From the NCBI RefSeq assembly GCF_020076305.1, contig NZ_JAIQXE010000004.1, positions 310,001 to 374,000 of the forward strand: DNA of 64,000 nt, written 5' to 3'. The position numbers were made by a program, and so were the translations under genes. The notes beneath the pieces were generated by a model. That model searched no databases. It saw only the letters and a program-made list of their open reading frames with translations, and had not been told where the DNA came from. The stretch's first letter is position 1. The number at the start of each line of letters is the position of its first letter. This DNA comes from Flavihumibacter profundi (lineage in GTDB: Bacteria > Bacteroidota > Bacteroidia > Chitinophagales > Chitinophagaceae). This document shows, in pieces, positions 19,546 to 29,045 of the stretch.

Positions 19546-20169
19546 CTATTTTTGGGCAAGGATATTTTTCAATTCTTCGAAGGTTGCCATGGGAGCCTTT
19601 GTAGCAAAAAGATTTAAGACCCAGGCTGGTACTGAACCACCTGGGTCTGCTTCCAATAAGTACTCAATATGGATCATTTTATCTGACAGGGTGGTGACGT
19701 TCCAAACCCCTTTGGATCTTGCCACCCTGACCAGTTTTTCCACTGATGGCTGGTAATCATTAATGCTCTCGGAAGTGACCTTTAAATTATGCCTGAGGGA
19801 ATCATGTACAACGGAAATATTAGCGTATAAATAACGGTTGGTAACCGGCCATGGGGCAGACACTTCCAGGTAATATATAAACTGGTTTCGGTTAATTTGC
19901 TTTACCATTTCCGAATTTTTGGTAGCATAGGCCCATCGGGGGTATTTCTCAAAATCTACCAAAAGGGCCCTGACCGCTCCAATGGTCCCCTGCAAATCCG
20001 CTTCCACCCTTATATCCTTAAAGCTGGAATTCAGGGAATTACGGGTATATACTTTTATACCTTCCTTCTCTTTTTTAAGTTCCCAGCTATCCTGGGCCTG
20101 GATGCAGTTATGGAAAGGAAACACGAATAATAGCAATAGTAAAGATTTCACCAGGCTTTTAAAATGCAT
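19546..20169 (-). CDS. START-domain protein, exported
   Basis: A 207-residue protein with a signal peptide (LLLLLFVFPFHNCIQAQ) and a START-like lipid-binding domain (WELKKEKEGIKVYTRN, then DFEKYPRWAYATKNSEMV and GVWNVTTLSDKMIHIEY). START domains hold a hydrophobic ligand in a helix-grip pocket, so it may carry a lipid or sterol-like compound in the periplasm. It is convergent with the GH92 gene, 10 bases apart, and otherwise stands alone. Ligand unknown. Confidence 0.82.
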   Translation of the reverse strand: MHFKSLVKSLLLLLFVFPFHNCIQAQDSWELKKEKEGIKVYTRNSLNSSFKDIRVEADLQGTIGAVRALLVDFEKYPRWAYATKNSEMVKQINRNQFIYYLEVSAPWPVTNRYLYANISVVHDSLRHNLKVTSESINDYQPSVEKLVRVARSKGVWNVTTLSDKMIHIEYLLEADPGGSVPAWVLNLFATKAPMATFEELKNILAQK

Positions 20170-20464
20170 TTTTCAAATTAGTGCTTACATGCCTGATTAA
20201 GGTTATCAGCATACAATTTTACCAATAGTTAACTTTAATTAATATATTAAGGAAATAATATATACAAATGCAAACATTGGCATTCAGATAATCTGGCATA
20301 AACCAGATAATTTCTTTATGTACAACGATTTAGTGACCGTATAACAATTGATTTACAATAAAAATTCTTACTTTCCGCTATTTAGGTATTATACTATTGT
20401 TATTTTACGTTTTAAAAAATTGAAGCATTTCCAAATATTGAACTTTCTTTAATTAACAGTTTGC
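20170..20464. other. Intergenic region between divergent genes
   Basis: About 295 bases, very AT-rich, between the divergent START-protein gene and the PhyH gene. It must hold both promoters, but I could not place a convincing Bacteroidota -33/-7 pair. No RNA gene or repeat seen. Confidence 0.4.
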
Positions 20465-21280
20465 ATGAGTAAAATTGAAGACCCGAAATTTGTGCTTGGT
20501 GACCAGCTCACGGCTGAGCAGGTGAGTTTTTTTAACACCAATGGCTTCATCATTTTCCGGGATTTTATCTCGCCTGAAAAAGTACGGCTATTTATTAACG
20601 AAACCGAAAGGATTGAAAAGGAATGGCTTGCTGAAAACAGGGAAAAAGTGAATGGTGTTCCGCTCAAATTCGGAGTAGACGACAAGGGAAATAAAATGAT
20701 TCAACGGCTTTGTTTTCTTTCGCTTTACAGTGAACCCCTCCGTGAATTATTGAATGACCCGAAACTGCAGTTAGTTACACAGTTTTTATCCCCGTATGAG
20801 GGACGTATTGCAGAAGATGAAAAAGATGGACTGGTCCTGAATCATTATATCAATTCACCTAAAAGCACATTTACCCAAATGGGCTGGCATACAGACAGCC
20901 CGCGGGATTTGTTCCTTGGACAGAAAATAATGCCGATGCTGAATGTTGGCATTCACCTGAACGACTGCCCTTTTGAGAATGGCGGCCTTAGGCTATTGCC
21001 GGGAACGCATACCCAGGGTATTTTCAGGTTGCTGTTTCGCAAAAAATATTTTGTAGACCATACCCCTGACCCAAAGGAAGTTGGATTTGATGTTTTTGCA
21101 GGGGATTTAACTGTGCATGATGGCAGGTTATGGCACAGGGCACAGAGCTCACCCCTTACCGGCGAAAAAAGCCGCCGAAGGGTAATGTATGTACCTGTAA
21201 TAACCGGCAAGTATATACCCAAACATGAAAACAGCAAAACACCATTTTACCATCGCTTAGCATCCCGCATCCAGAATTAA
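20465..21280 (+). CDS. Phytanoyl-CoA dioxygenase (PhyH) family Fe(II)/2-oxoglutarate oxygenase
   Basis: A 271-residue non-haem iron oxygenase. The facial triad is visible as the HTD of MGWHTDSPRDLF and a distal His in TVHDGRLWHRAQSS, with a following basic stretch GEKSRRRVMYVP that would hold 2-oxoglutarate. The N-terminal block QVSFFNTNGFIIFRDFISP is standard for PhyH. It hydroxylates an unknown small molecule in the cytoplasm. An SDR gene starts 27 bases downstream, which suggests a hydroxylate-then-oxidise or reduce pair. Not part of the large cluster further on. Confidence 0.85.
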   Translation: MSKIEDPKFVLGDQLTAEQVSFFNTNGFIIFRDFISPEKVRLFINETERIEKEWLAENREKVNGVPLKFGVDDKGNKMIQRLCFLSLYSEPLRELLNDPKLQLVTQFLSPYEGRIAEDEKDGLVLNHYINSPKSTFTQMGWHTDSPRDLFLGQKIMPMLNVGIHLNDCPFENGGLRLLPGTHTQGIFRLLFRKKYFVDHTPDPKEVGFDVFAGDLTVHDGRLWHRAQSSPLTGEKSRRRVMYVPVITGKYIPKHENSKTPFYHRLASRIQN

Positions 21281-21307
21281 AATCCTTCCTTAAACCGGAT
21301 TAACTTT

Positions 21308-22084
21308 ATGGCTTACGCAGTTATAACAGGTGCAAGTAAAGGAATCGGGAAATGCATCGCCGTTGAATTAGCTTCCCGGGGATATGACCTTTTATTGATT
21401 GCCCGTTCTGAAGCCGAACTCAAGGCTGTTAGCCAGGAACTGGAATCAAGGTTCAACGTAAAAGCACCCTTTTTAATGCTTGATCTGTCGCAGCCGGGCA
21501 GTGCAAAAAAAATCTTTGACAAGTGTTATTCGGAGGCATTGCCAGTTTCCATTTTAGTAAACAATGCAGGTTATGGCCTGGCAGGCTCTTTTATGAGTTA
21601 TGAAGCCGGGGATCACCTGGCTATGATGAAAGTTAATATTGATGTGCCTGTTGAACTCACACACCTCTTCCTTGATACCTTAAAAAAATCACCACAATCC
21701 TATATTCTCAATATTGCCAGTTCAGCTGCTTACCAGGCTGTTCCAGGTCTTAGTGTTTACGCGGCAAGTAAAGCTTTTCTTTTGAGCTTTACCAGGGCCT
21801 TGAGGCAGGAATTGAAAAGCAGCAATGTATCTGTCACCTGCATTTGCCCTGGTACCACGGATACTAATTTTAACGACAGGGCAAATCTTAACGATAAGGC
21901 CAGGCAAATGGCCAAGAGGGTAACCATGACTTCAGAAAAGGTAGCAAAAATCGCGGTCTCCGGCATGTTTTCAGGGAAAGCTGAAGTGATACCAGGATTT
22001 ATCAATAAGCTGGGCGCTGTGCTGGTTAAAATATTACCCAATGAGATGGTAGAAAAAACAGCGATGAAAATTTATGGGCCGTGA
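21308..22084 (+). CDS. Short-chain dehydrogenase/reductase
   Basis: A 258-residue classical SDR. It has the nucleotide site VITGASKGIG, the NNAG motif in LVNNAGYGLAG, the catalytic Ser in LNIASSAAYQ and the YxxxK pair in SVYAASKAFLL. The overall look resembles the DltE/YqjQ group of broad specificity. It follows the PhyH gene closely and its 3' end overlaps the convergent glycosidase-like gene by 13 bases. Substrate unknown. Confidence 0.9.
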   Translation: MAYAVITGASKGIGKCIAVELASRGYDLLLIARSEAELKAVSQELESRFNVKAPFLMLDLSQPGSAKKIFDKCYSEALPVSILVNNAGYGLAGSFMSYEAGDHLAMMKVNIDVPVELTHLFLDTLKKSPQSYILNIASSAAYQAVPGLSVYAASKAFLLSFTRALRQELKSSNVSVTCICPGTTDTNFNDRANLNDKARQMAKRVTMTSEKVAKIAVSGMFSGKAEVIPGFINKLGAVLVKILPNEMVEKTAMKIYGP

Positions 22085-23427
22085 AATTTTATTGCTGATT
22101 TGAATACAGCATACGGGCAACTAACCGTTGTCAGGTAAACCGGGTTTTGGCTGTAATCATTTGGGTAAAAACATTCATAAGGGGCGCCATAGTTTTTTCC
22201 CTTCCTGTAATCATTTTTCTGAAGATCGTCAATATATTCCTTTGCCAGTTTTTGTGCTGATGGAAAGTCAGCTTTTGCTATCGCAAAACAAACCCAACCG
22301 GTGGGTGTACCCCAATAAGCCCCATTTTGGTAAGTATTCTTATCAACTGAAGTCAGTTCCCAGGCAGTGGAATTATTATAGTCATCACTGGTTAAGATAT
22401 GCCTGATATTGCCATGGTAAGATAAAGTGCCATTTTTATAGGCATCAGCCAGGAACCGGCAGGTCTTTTTTTGTACATCCCCTTCCAAAACATTTAAGTA
22501 CACAGCCAGCGCCGTTGCCCATACATCGGGTTGCCTGCTTTTCCCGGTCGATGCAAGCAGCATTCCCCGCTGATCTGAAAACAAGCCTGGTATAGCCTTT
22601 TTTATCTTTGCCGCAATTTCCCTGTACATCGCTGCCTTACCCTTATTTTGCATCATTTCAAAAAGTACAGCCAATTCTTTTGCAGCACGAAATTTAAGGA
22701 TGGAAGAAAAACATAAATCACCTGTTATCGCAATTGCATCCCTGAATCCAAAATCGACTCCCCTGAATTCTTGAGTGGCATAAACGATGTGATTGTCCTG
22801 CCGGGAAGGCGGCACTTTAAACGCCGTTTCGAGCCTGTCTATTAAGCGCATGCCATTAATATCCTGTAACAGGATTTTAGAATCTGCGCTTGTCTTAACA
22901 TAGAAATACGCCATATGAATAAAAAAAAACTGGTCATCATAAGGGGGAGTCATTCCATATTGCTTATTTCCCTGCTCCGCATAATCATATGTTCCAGGGA
23001 AATAAATTGGCTGGCTGTCATCAATCCTGATATGATCAGCAATTGCGCCCAATGGCACCATGCTCCCGTTCCGGGTAACCCAGGTCTGGTCACACTGGGT
23101 AACTGCTGCCAGGCGAAGCATATGCTTCTGCTCCATAACGGAAACCATTTCGCTTTCCAGTGACATTGCATAATCGCGGATCCAGAAAGATGGATAACAA
23201 TCCCTCCCACCCGGCCTGATAAGAATTCCGCCCGTATTATTGGGTCCAAAATCCTTTGAGATGATTTGTCCGGGGTAAATCCTGGAACTTTCTAAGACCG
23301 CCTTCGTTAATGCCTTGAGATAGCTTAAATCAGCTTCTTTAACCAGCCCGGTTTCCTGGGCATGTAATCCGGAAGTAAAAAATAGCAGCGCGATTATAGT
23401 ATGGTGGAACGATTTCATATTGTACAT
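22072..23427 (-). CDS. Exported (alpha/alpha)6-barrel glycosidase-like protein
   Basis: A 451-residue protein with a signal peptide (TIIALLFFTSGLHAQ; an ATG at 23418 would serve equally well). The body is helical with blocks CYPSFWIRDYAMSLESEM, YDDQFFFIHMAYFYVK, QPDVWATALAVYLNVLEG and NGAYWGTPTGWVCFA, the sort of pattern seen in six-hairpin glycosidases such as amylo-alpha-1,6-glucosidase or GH125-like enzymes. I cannot name the family. It shares 13 bases at its 3' end with the SDR gene on the other strand. It is probably periplasmic and acts on an oligosaccharide. Confidence 0.72.
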   Translation of the reverse strand: MYNMKSFHHTIIALLFFTSGLHAQETGLVKEADLSYLKALTKAVLESSRIYPGQIISKDFGPNNTGGILIRPGGRDCYPSFWIRDYAMSLESEMVSVMEQKHMLRLAAVTQCDQTWVTRNGSMVPLGAIADHIRIDDSQPIYFPGTYDYAEQGNKQYGMTPPYDDQFFFIHMAYFYVKTSADSKILLQDINGMRLIDRLETAFKVPPSRQDNHIVYATQEFRGVDFGFRDAIAITGDLCFSSILKFRAAKELAVLFEMMQNKGKAAMYREIAAKIKKAIPGLFSDQRGMLLASTGKSRQPDVWATALAVYLNVLEGDVQKKTCRFLADAYKNGTLSYHGNIRHILTSDDYNNSTAWELTSVDKNTYQNGAYWGTPTGWVCFAIAKADFPSAQKLAKEYIDDLQKNDYRKGKNYGAPYECFYPNDYSQNPVYLTTVSCPYAVFKSAIKFHGP

Positions 23428-23615
23428 CTTACCTCATTACGGGAAGGCCAAGGCCAAATTAACCCAAAAAACAGGATCAAAAAAGGCCGGCAATGCCTGA
23501 TAAATATCATAAATAATCATGATACGTGTCAGGTGTAAAAATCCCGGTAGTTCTACCTTTAAGCACCAAATGCAGTTTATAAGGTAAAAATCATAAACAG
23601 TAATAAAAATTCACC

Positions 23616-24689
23616 ATGAAATCAATAGAAACAAAATTCAGGTATGCGCTTACGGGCTTCCTCCTTTTCCTCAGTGTGTTTGCAATTGCCCAATCCAAGG
23701 AACTACCAAGGGTAATCATTCTAGCAACAGGCGGAACAATAGCCGGAGCAGGCGTATCGGCCGAAAGGGCTGGTTATACCGCTGGTAAAATACCAATTGA
23801 AGACCTTATTGGTACCATCCCTGCAGTAAAAAAAATTGCAAACATTACCGGTGAGCAGGTTGCATCAGTTGGCAGCCAGGACATGACCATTGAAATCTGG
23901 AAAAAACTGGCCATCCGTATAAATGAAATTTTTGCGAAGAATGAAGCTGATGCAATTGTGATTACACATGGTACAGATACCCAGGAGGAAACAGCTTACT
24001 TTCTCGACCTGGTTGTTCCTTCCGAAAGACCGGTTGTACTTACCGGCTCTATGCGACCGTCAACAGCCATCAGTGCAGATGGTCCCAAAAACCTTTATGA
24101 TGCAATTACCGTAGCTGTTAATCCTAATACTAAAGGCAGGGGCGTTTTAGTAAGCTTTAATGAAGGGATATACGATGCGAGGGAAGTAATGAAGATGAGT
24201 ACAACAAAAACAAATGCTTTTGGATCTCCAAATACCGGCCCTGTTGGCCAGGCCTATGATGGCAGGGTTGAATATTATTTAAGGTCTGAACGGGAAATAA
24301 ACCCTAAAAAACCAGTTGTAATAACAGCCGATACCAAATTCCCCAGGGTGGATATTGTTTACATGTATGCAGATGCACCAGCTGACCAGATTGATATGCT
24401 GATTGGTAAAAAAGTTGACGGCATCGTCATTGCAGGTGTTGGAAATGGCAACTTCAATAAAGCTTACATGGAAGCTGTAAAGCGTGCTGTTAAAGCTGGC
24501 ATAATCGTTTGCCGCGCAAGCCGTGCGCCGTCCGGCAGGGTTGTGCTTCATGATGAAATCAATGATGATGAACTGGGCACTATTGTTTCAGATGACCTTA
24601 CTCCCCAGAAAGCCAGGATACTATTAATGCTTGGCCTGACAAAGACAAAAGATAAAAAACAACTTCAGGAACTCTTCTTCAAATATTAA
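23616..24689 (+). CDS. ansB: Type II (exported) L-asparaginase
   Basis: A 357-residue asparaginase with a signal peptide (YALTGFLLFLSVFAIAQ). It hydrolyses asparagine to aspartate and ammonia. The first catalytic threonine is in ILATGGTIAGAG (about residue 38) and the second in ITHGTDTQEET (about 120), followed by VVLTGSMRPSTAISADGP. The export signal and length match periplasmic type II enzymes such as E. coli AnsB. It is the first of four plus-strand genes to 29045 and is followed by an aspartase that also has a signal peptide, so its product is handed on outside the cytoplasm. Confidence 0.93.
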   Translation: MKSIETKFRYALTGFLLFLSVFAIAQSKELPRVIILATGGTIAGAGVSAERAGYTAGKIPIEDLIGTIPAVKKIANITGEQVASVGSQDMTIEIWKKLAIRINEIFAKNEADAIVITHGTDTQEETAYFLDLVVPSERPVVLTGSMRPSTAISADGPKNLYDAITVAVNPNTKGRGVLVSFNEGIYDAREVMKMSTTKTNAFGSPNTGPVGQAYDGRVEYYLRSEREINPKKPVVITADTKFPRVDIVYMYADAPADQIDMLIGKKVDGIVIAGVGNGNFNKAYMEAVKRAVKAGIIVCRASRAPSGRVVLHDEINDDELGTIVSDDLTPQKARILLMLGLTKTKDKKQLQELFFKY

Positions 24690-24793
24690 TCTTACCTGGA
24701 ATTATTTGTTGTATTCGGCAGTCATCAGGTCAAATGAACATTGACAGTTATTATCAAACTGCATTTCGATGCATTCGAAAAAAATAAAGCAAA

Positions 24794-26254
24794 ATGAACA
24801 ACTCAAAACTTATTTCAGGATTGGCATTAATCATGCTCATAAGCGTCAATATCGCAGATGCACAAACCCGTACTGAAAAAGACCTGTTGGGGGAAAAGCA
24901 AATACCGGCAGATGCCTATTACGGGGTGCAAACACTCAGGGCCCTGGAAAATTTCCAGGTCAGCGGTGTAAAAACAAATTTTTATCCCGACTATGTAAGG
25001 GCTTATGCAATGGTGAAACTGGCAGCTGCCCGTGCCAATACAGATGTTGGCCGGATGAAGAAGGAAAAACTTGTAGCCATTGAGAAAGCCTGCCAGGCTG
25101 TGATCGATGGAAAATACCACGACCAGTTCCTGACAGACCTTTACCAGGGTGGTGCCGGAACATCAGCTAATATGAATGCCAATGAAGTGCTGGCTAATAT
25201 TGCCCTCGAAATGAGCGGCCATAAAAAAGGAGAATACCAATACATCGAACCCCATGATGATTTGAACATGGGCCAGTCCACCAATGATGTGTATCCTACC
25301 GCCATTCACGTTGCCCTGCTGTTACATAATGATAAGGTAGTCAAGGAAGCAAAGTTGCTCTCCCAGTCTTTTCATAAAAAAGGGGAAGAATTTAAAAACT
25401 TGCTGAAGATGGGCCGCACTGAAGGCCAGGATGCTGTTCCTATGACACTTGGACAGGAGTTTCATGCTTTTGGCAACCAGTTGGATGCTGCCATTGAAGG
25501 CCTCGTTAAATCTGAAGCTTATTTATATGAAATAAATATGGGTGCAACAGCTATTGGTACAGGATTAACAGCAAGTCCCGGTTATGCTGAGAAATGCGCA
25601 GCCCACCTGGCTAAAATAACAGGGAAACCTTTGGTGTTGCCGAAGGACCTGATTGCCGCTACAAGTGCCATGATGGGATTTGTGATGTATTCCTCCGCCA
25701 TAAAAAACTTTGCTGTTACCATGTCTAAAATCAGCAGTGATTTAATCTTCCTTGCATCAGGACCACGTACCGGTATTTTTGAAATTAATTTACCGCCACT
25801 CCAACCCGGTTCTTCCATTATGCCTGGTAAAGTAAACCCGGTAATGGCTGAGTTGATGAATGAAGTATGTTATAAAGCTATGGGCAACGACCTGACGGTT
25901 AGTTTTGGATCAAGGGATGGCCTGCTCCAATTGAATGCCTATGAGCCCGTGGTTGCTGTAGCCATCTTTGAATCACAGGCATTATTTTTTAAGGCAATGC
26001 CCTTGTTCAGGAAAAATTGTATCGACGGCATTACTGCTAATGAAAAAGTCCTCAAAAACAATATAGAGCGCAGTGTGGGTATTGTAACCGCTTTAAACCC
26101 CGTATTGGGCTATGAAAAAACAACAGAACTGGCAAAAGAAGCACTGCAAACAGGAAAAGGAATCCTGGAGCTGATCCGTGAAAAGAAATTATTAACTGAA
26201 GACGAGATTAAAAAGTTGCTGGATCCGGCAACCATGACAGGACAGAAACAATAA
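24794..26254 (+). CDS. aspA: Aspartate ammonia-lyase with signal peptide
   Basis: A 486-residue aspartase: RTEKDLLGEKQIPADAYYG at the start of the mature chain and the superfamily signature GSSIMPGKVNPVMAE at about residue 340, holding the catalytic serine loop. It splits aspartate into fumarate and ammonia. Unlike the usual cytoplasmic AspA, it begins with a leader (KLISGLALIMLISVNIADAQ) that reads as a signal peptide. With the exported asparaginase just upstream, it would work in the periplasm. The enzyme is well conserved in its active-site motifs. Export is inferred from the leader and context. Confidence 0.93.
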   Translation: MNNSKLISGLALIMLISVNIADAQTRTEKDLLGEKQIPADAYYGVQTLRALENFQVSGVKTNFYPDYVRAYAMVKLAAARANTDVGRMKKEKLVAIEKACQAVIDGKYHDQFLTDLYQGGAGTSANMNANEVLANIALEMSGHKKGEYQYIEPHDDLNMGQSTNDVYPTAIHVALLLHNDKVVKEAKLLSQSFHKKGEEFKNLLKMGRTEGQDAVPMTLGQEFHAFGNQLDAAIEGLVKSEAYLYEINMGATAIGTGLTASPGYAEKCAAHLAKITGKPLVLPKDLIAATSAMMGFVMYSSAIKNFAVTMSKISSDLIFLASGPRTGIFEINLPPLQPGSSIMPGKVNPVMAELMNEVCYKAMGNDLTVSFGSRDGLLQLNAYEPVVAVAIFESQALFFKAMPLFRKNCIDGITANEKVLKNNIERSVGIVTALNPVLGYEKTTELAKEALQTGKGILELIREKKLLTEDEIKKLLDPATMTGQKQ

Positions 26255-26299
26255 ACCACAAATTATATTGATACTAACCCAATATAATTTAATGTATAA

Positions 26300-27613
26300 A
26301 TGATGAATGTCAAATTTCCAGCACGTGTAATAATATTGCACGTGCTGGTAGTTTTAGCACCTCTGATATTACCAGATCAGTCTTATGGCCAGGATACAAC
26401 CAAAACTGTTCCGGATGGCACTGAAGGAGATGTTCACGAAATCCGTGGAGTGGATTCCATTACGGGAAAAGAGGAAAAACTGCCCATGAACGAATTTGAA
26501 AATTCATATTCAACCTTTAAGGTTGGCCTCATTTTCAAACAAGACTTTGTTAATTATATCCAGGATGACGTTTTCAAACAGCAGATGGATACAGCCGGAT
26601 TTCAACTGGGGCCAACTTTCAAAGTGCGTGATTTCAGGGTACTTGCCAGTGGCCTGCTTAAAACCAAAAGAACTATCGCCTGGAAGTTAGCTTACATGTA
26701 TGATGGCGATAACGAAAAATGGACAATACGAGAAACCGGGGTCATCATAGGTGTGCCTGAATTATTTGGGCATATTTTTATTGGCCGCACAAAGGAAGGA
26801 TATTCAATGGTTAAGGTAATGAGTGCTTCCTCAGCATGGACAATGGAAAAACAGATGGCATTGGATCCTATACCAATCATCGCTGATGGTATAAAATGGT
26901 TTGGCTCCTTGCCAAAATCGAGGATATTCTGGAATCTGGGCTATTTCAACGATTTAATTTCCAGGGGCGAGCCATTTTCTACCTTCTCGTGGCAATATGT
27001 AGCACGGGTAGGTTGGATGCCCTTTTATAACAAAGAAAAAAATAAACTGATGCATATAGCCGCCAATCTCCGTTATGCTAAACCCTTGGACGGGCAAATG
27101 ACGATAAAATCGCGGCCTGAATCAAACCCGACTCCCCAACTTATTAACACCGGTACATTTCAAACTGATAAATCAAGTCATGTGGGGGCTGAAATTTACA
27201 TTAGTACTGGCCGCCTTATGCTGGGTTCAGAAGTAATGTGGCATAATTTCTATTCAAAATCAGCTGAAAACCATCAATATTTTGGCGGGGATGTAATGAT
27301 AACCTATTCTTTCACGGGTGGGATTCGTCCTTATAATACCAGGATAAGTCTCTATGGATTTATGCCTGTGAAAAAATCCGTTTTTAAAGGAGGATGGGGT
27401 GAATGGGAAGGCGTGCTCCATTTTTCCACCTTTAATTTGAATGACAGGTCTATCAGGGGAGGCCAGTTTTGGAGGATAACACCAATGGTTAACTGGTCTC
27501 TTTCAAAAGTTGTGCGAATGGAGTTTGTTTATGGTTATGGTGTTCTGGACAGGTATAATCTGAAAGGAGGCGTCCAATTCTTCCAAAGCCGTATCCAGTT
27601 TACAATAATGTAG
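26300..27613 (+). CDS. Outer-membrane porin, OprO/OprP-like
   Basis: A 437-residue barrel protein with a leader (VIILHVLVVLAPLILPDQSYGQ) and a run of alternating polar/hydrophobic strands ending in QFFQSRIQFTIM. The layout resembles phosphate-selective porin (OprO/P) relatives in Bacteroidota, which are anion-selective. It lies between the exported aspartase and a carboxylate transporter, so it may let amino acids or dicarboxylates through the outer membrane. Substrate assignment is inference. Confidence 0.78.
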   Translation: MMNVKFPARVIILHVLVVLAPLILPDQSYGQDTTKTVPDGTEGDVHEIRGVDSITGKEEKLPMNEFENSYSTFKVGLIFKQDFVNYIQDDVFKQQMDTAGFQLGPTFKVRDFRVLASGLLKTKRTIAWKLAYMYDGDNEKWTIRETGVIIGVPELFGHIFIGRTKEGYSMVKVMSASSAWTMEKQMALDPIPIIADGIKWFGSLPKSRIFWNLGYFNDLISRGEPFSTFSWQYVARVGWMPFYNKEKNKLMHIAANLRYAKPLDGQMTIKSRPESNPTPQLINTGTFQTDKSSHVGAEIYISTGRLMLGSEVMWHNFYSKSAENHQYFGGDVMITYSFTGGIRPYNTRISLYGFMPVKKSVFKGGWGEWEGVLHFSTFNLNDRSIRGGQFWRITPMVNWSLSKVVRMEFVYGYGVLDRYNLKGGVQFFQSRIQFTIM

Positions 27614-27656
27614 TTATTGTTTGAATAATGATAACTCTAACTTAATTTATATTACC

Positions 27657-29045
27657 ATGGCTGCTAATCTAAAAACCATTGCAGGCAGGAATAAACCTAT
27701 ACTCTATTTCCTGCTTTCATTTATTGCTGCTTTAGTATTAACCTTATTACTAAAGGAACCTTCCTTTACGACTACACAGCTATATGTCCTCTTCCTTTTA
27801 TTCTTTGCCATGGGTCTCTGGTTTACAGAAGCTGTCCCGCCATTTGCGGTGAGTATTTTCATTATTGCTTACCTTGTTTTTATGCTTGGGAATAAAAACC
27901 TCAATGCATCACCTGAAAATATTGAAAAGTATGTCACTACTTTTTCGAGCAGCGTTATCTGGTTAATGCTGGGCGGCTTTTTCCTGGCTTCGGCAATGAC
28001 GAAAACCAAACTGGATGAAGCCTTATTTAAGTTTACACTGAAAATTTCCGGAACAAATCCAAGGAACCTGCTTATCGGGTTAATGTCAACAACGATGATA
28101 GCTTCCATGCTGATGTCGAATACTGCATCAACGGCAATGGTCATCACATCAATCATGCCCCTTTTGAATTCACTAGGGAATAAATCGGGCCTGGCGAAAG
28201 CCTTATTATTGGGTGTACCTGTTGCAGCAACTACCGGTGGCATGGGTACCATTATTGGAAGCCCGCCAAACCTTATCGCTACGGGCGCACTGGAAAATAT
28301 CGGAATCAACGTTTCATTTCTTGACTGGATGATTTATGGGCTACCTGTTTCCCTTGTTCTCACAGCAATCAGTTGCTTCGTGCTGATCCGGATTTTTATA
28401 AAAGACAAAAAACCGATTTCACTCGATTTCCTGCAAAACCGGCAAACTGAAAGGTCAAAAGAAGAAAACAAACAGCGGCTGATTGTTTTAATTATCCTTA
28501 GCGTGACAATATTATTGTGGCTGACGACCTCATTACATGGAATAAAAGTCGGGGCTGTATCTGCTGTACCACTTGTATTCCTTACCCTTACCGGTGTTTT
28601 AAAAAGCAAGGATGTTCAAGGTCTTCCATGGGATACATTATTACTGGTAGCCGGGGGATTGTCGCTTGGGATGGCCCTGCAGAGTTCAGGTTTACTGGAG
28701 CACTACGCACAAAAAATGCGGAACCTGGAAGTTCACTATATCATCCTTTTTTTTATACTGGCTTACATGACTATGGTATTCTCCAATGTTATGAGCCATA
28801 CAGCAACAAGTACTGTCCTGATTCCCCTCGGGATTGCAATCCTTACCGGATTTGAGACGCAGATTGCAATTATCATCGGGCTTGCTGCTTCTTCTGCCTT
28901 GTTCCTACCGGTCTCTTCGCCTCCTAATGCCATTGCGTACAGTACAGGGTTCCTGAAGATTTCGGATTTCAGGATCGGGGGTATTGTAGTTGGACTTCTT
29001 GGCCCTTTACTCGCGGTATTATGGATGCTGCTTATGGTACGTTAA
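27657..29045 (+). CDS. DASS-family dicarboxylate:sodium symporter
   Basis: About 462 residues with a dozen membrane segments. The two inverted halves each have the DASS signature: MSNTASTAM in the first and MSHTATSTV in the second, plus the hairpin loops GSPPNLIATG and SSPPNAIAYSTG. This SLC13 family takes up succinate, fumarate, malate and similar acids with sodium. The frame can be opened at a TTG at 27621, but the ATG at 27657 (MAANLKTIAG) is preferred. As the last gene after asparaginase, aspartase and porin, it probably imports the fumarate made in the periplasm. Its 3' end overlaps the convergent glgX gene by 14 bases. Confidence 0.9.
   Translation: MAANLKTIAGRNKPILYFLLSFIAALVLTLLLKEPSFTTTQLYVLFLLFFAMGLWFTEAVPPFAVSIFIIAYLVFMLGNKNLNASPENIEKYVTTFSSSVIWLMLGGFFLASAMTKTKLDEALFKFTLKISGTNPRNLLIGLMSTTMIASMLMSNTASTAMVITSIMPLLNSLGNKSGLAKALLLGVPVAATTGGMGTIIGSPPNLIATGALENIGINVSFLDWMIYGLPVSLVLTAISCFVLIRIFIKDKKPISLDFLQNRQTERSKEENKQRLIVLIILSVTILLWLTTSLHGIKVGAVSAVPLVFLTLTGVLKSKDVQGLPWDTLLLVAGGLSLGMALQSSGLLEHYAQKMRNLEVHYIILFFILAYMTMVFSNVMSHTATSTVLIPLGIAILTGFETQIAIIIGLAASSALFLPVSSPPNAIAYSTGFLKISDFRIGGIVVGLLGPLLAVLWMLLMVR

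Noticed and set aside
23554-23561. TACCTTTA as a Bacteroidota -7 box for the asparaginase operon
   Set aside because: The final G is missing and no TTG element lies at the right distance upstream.
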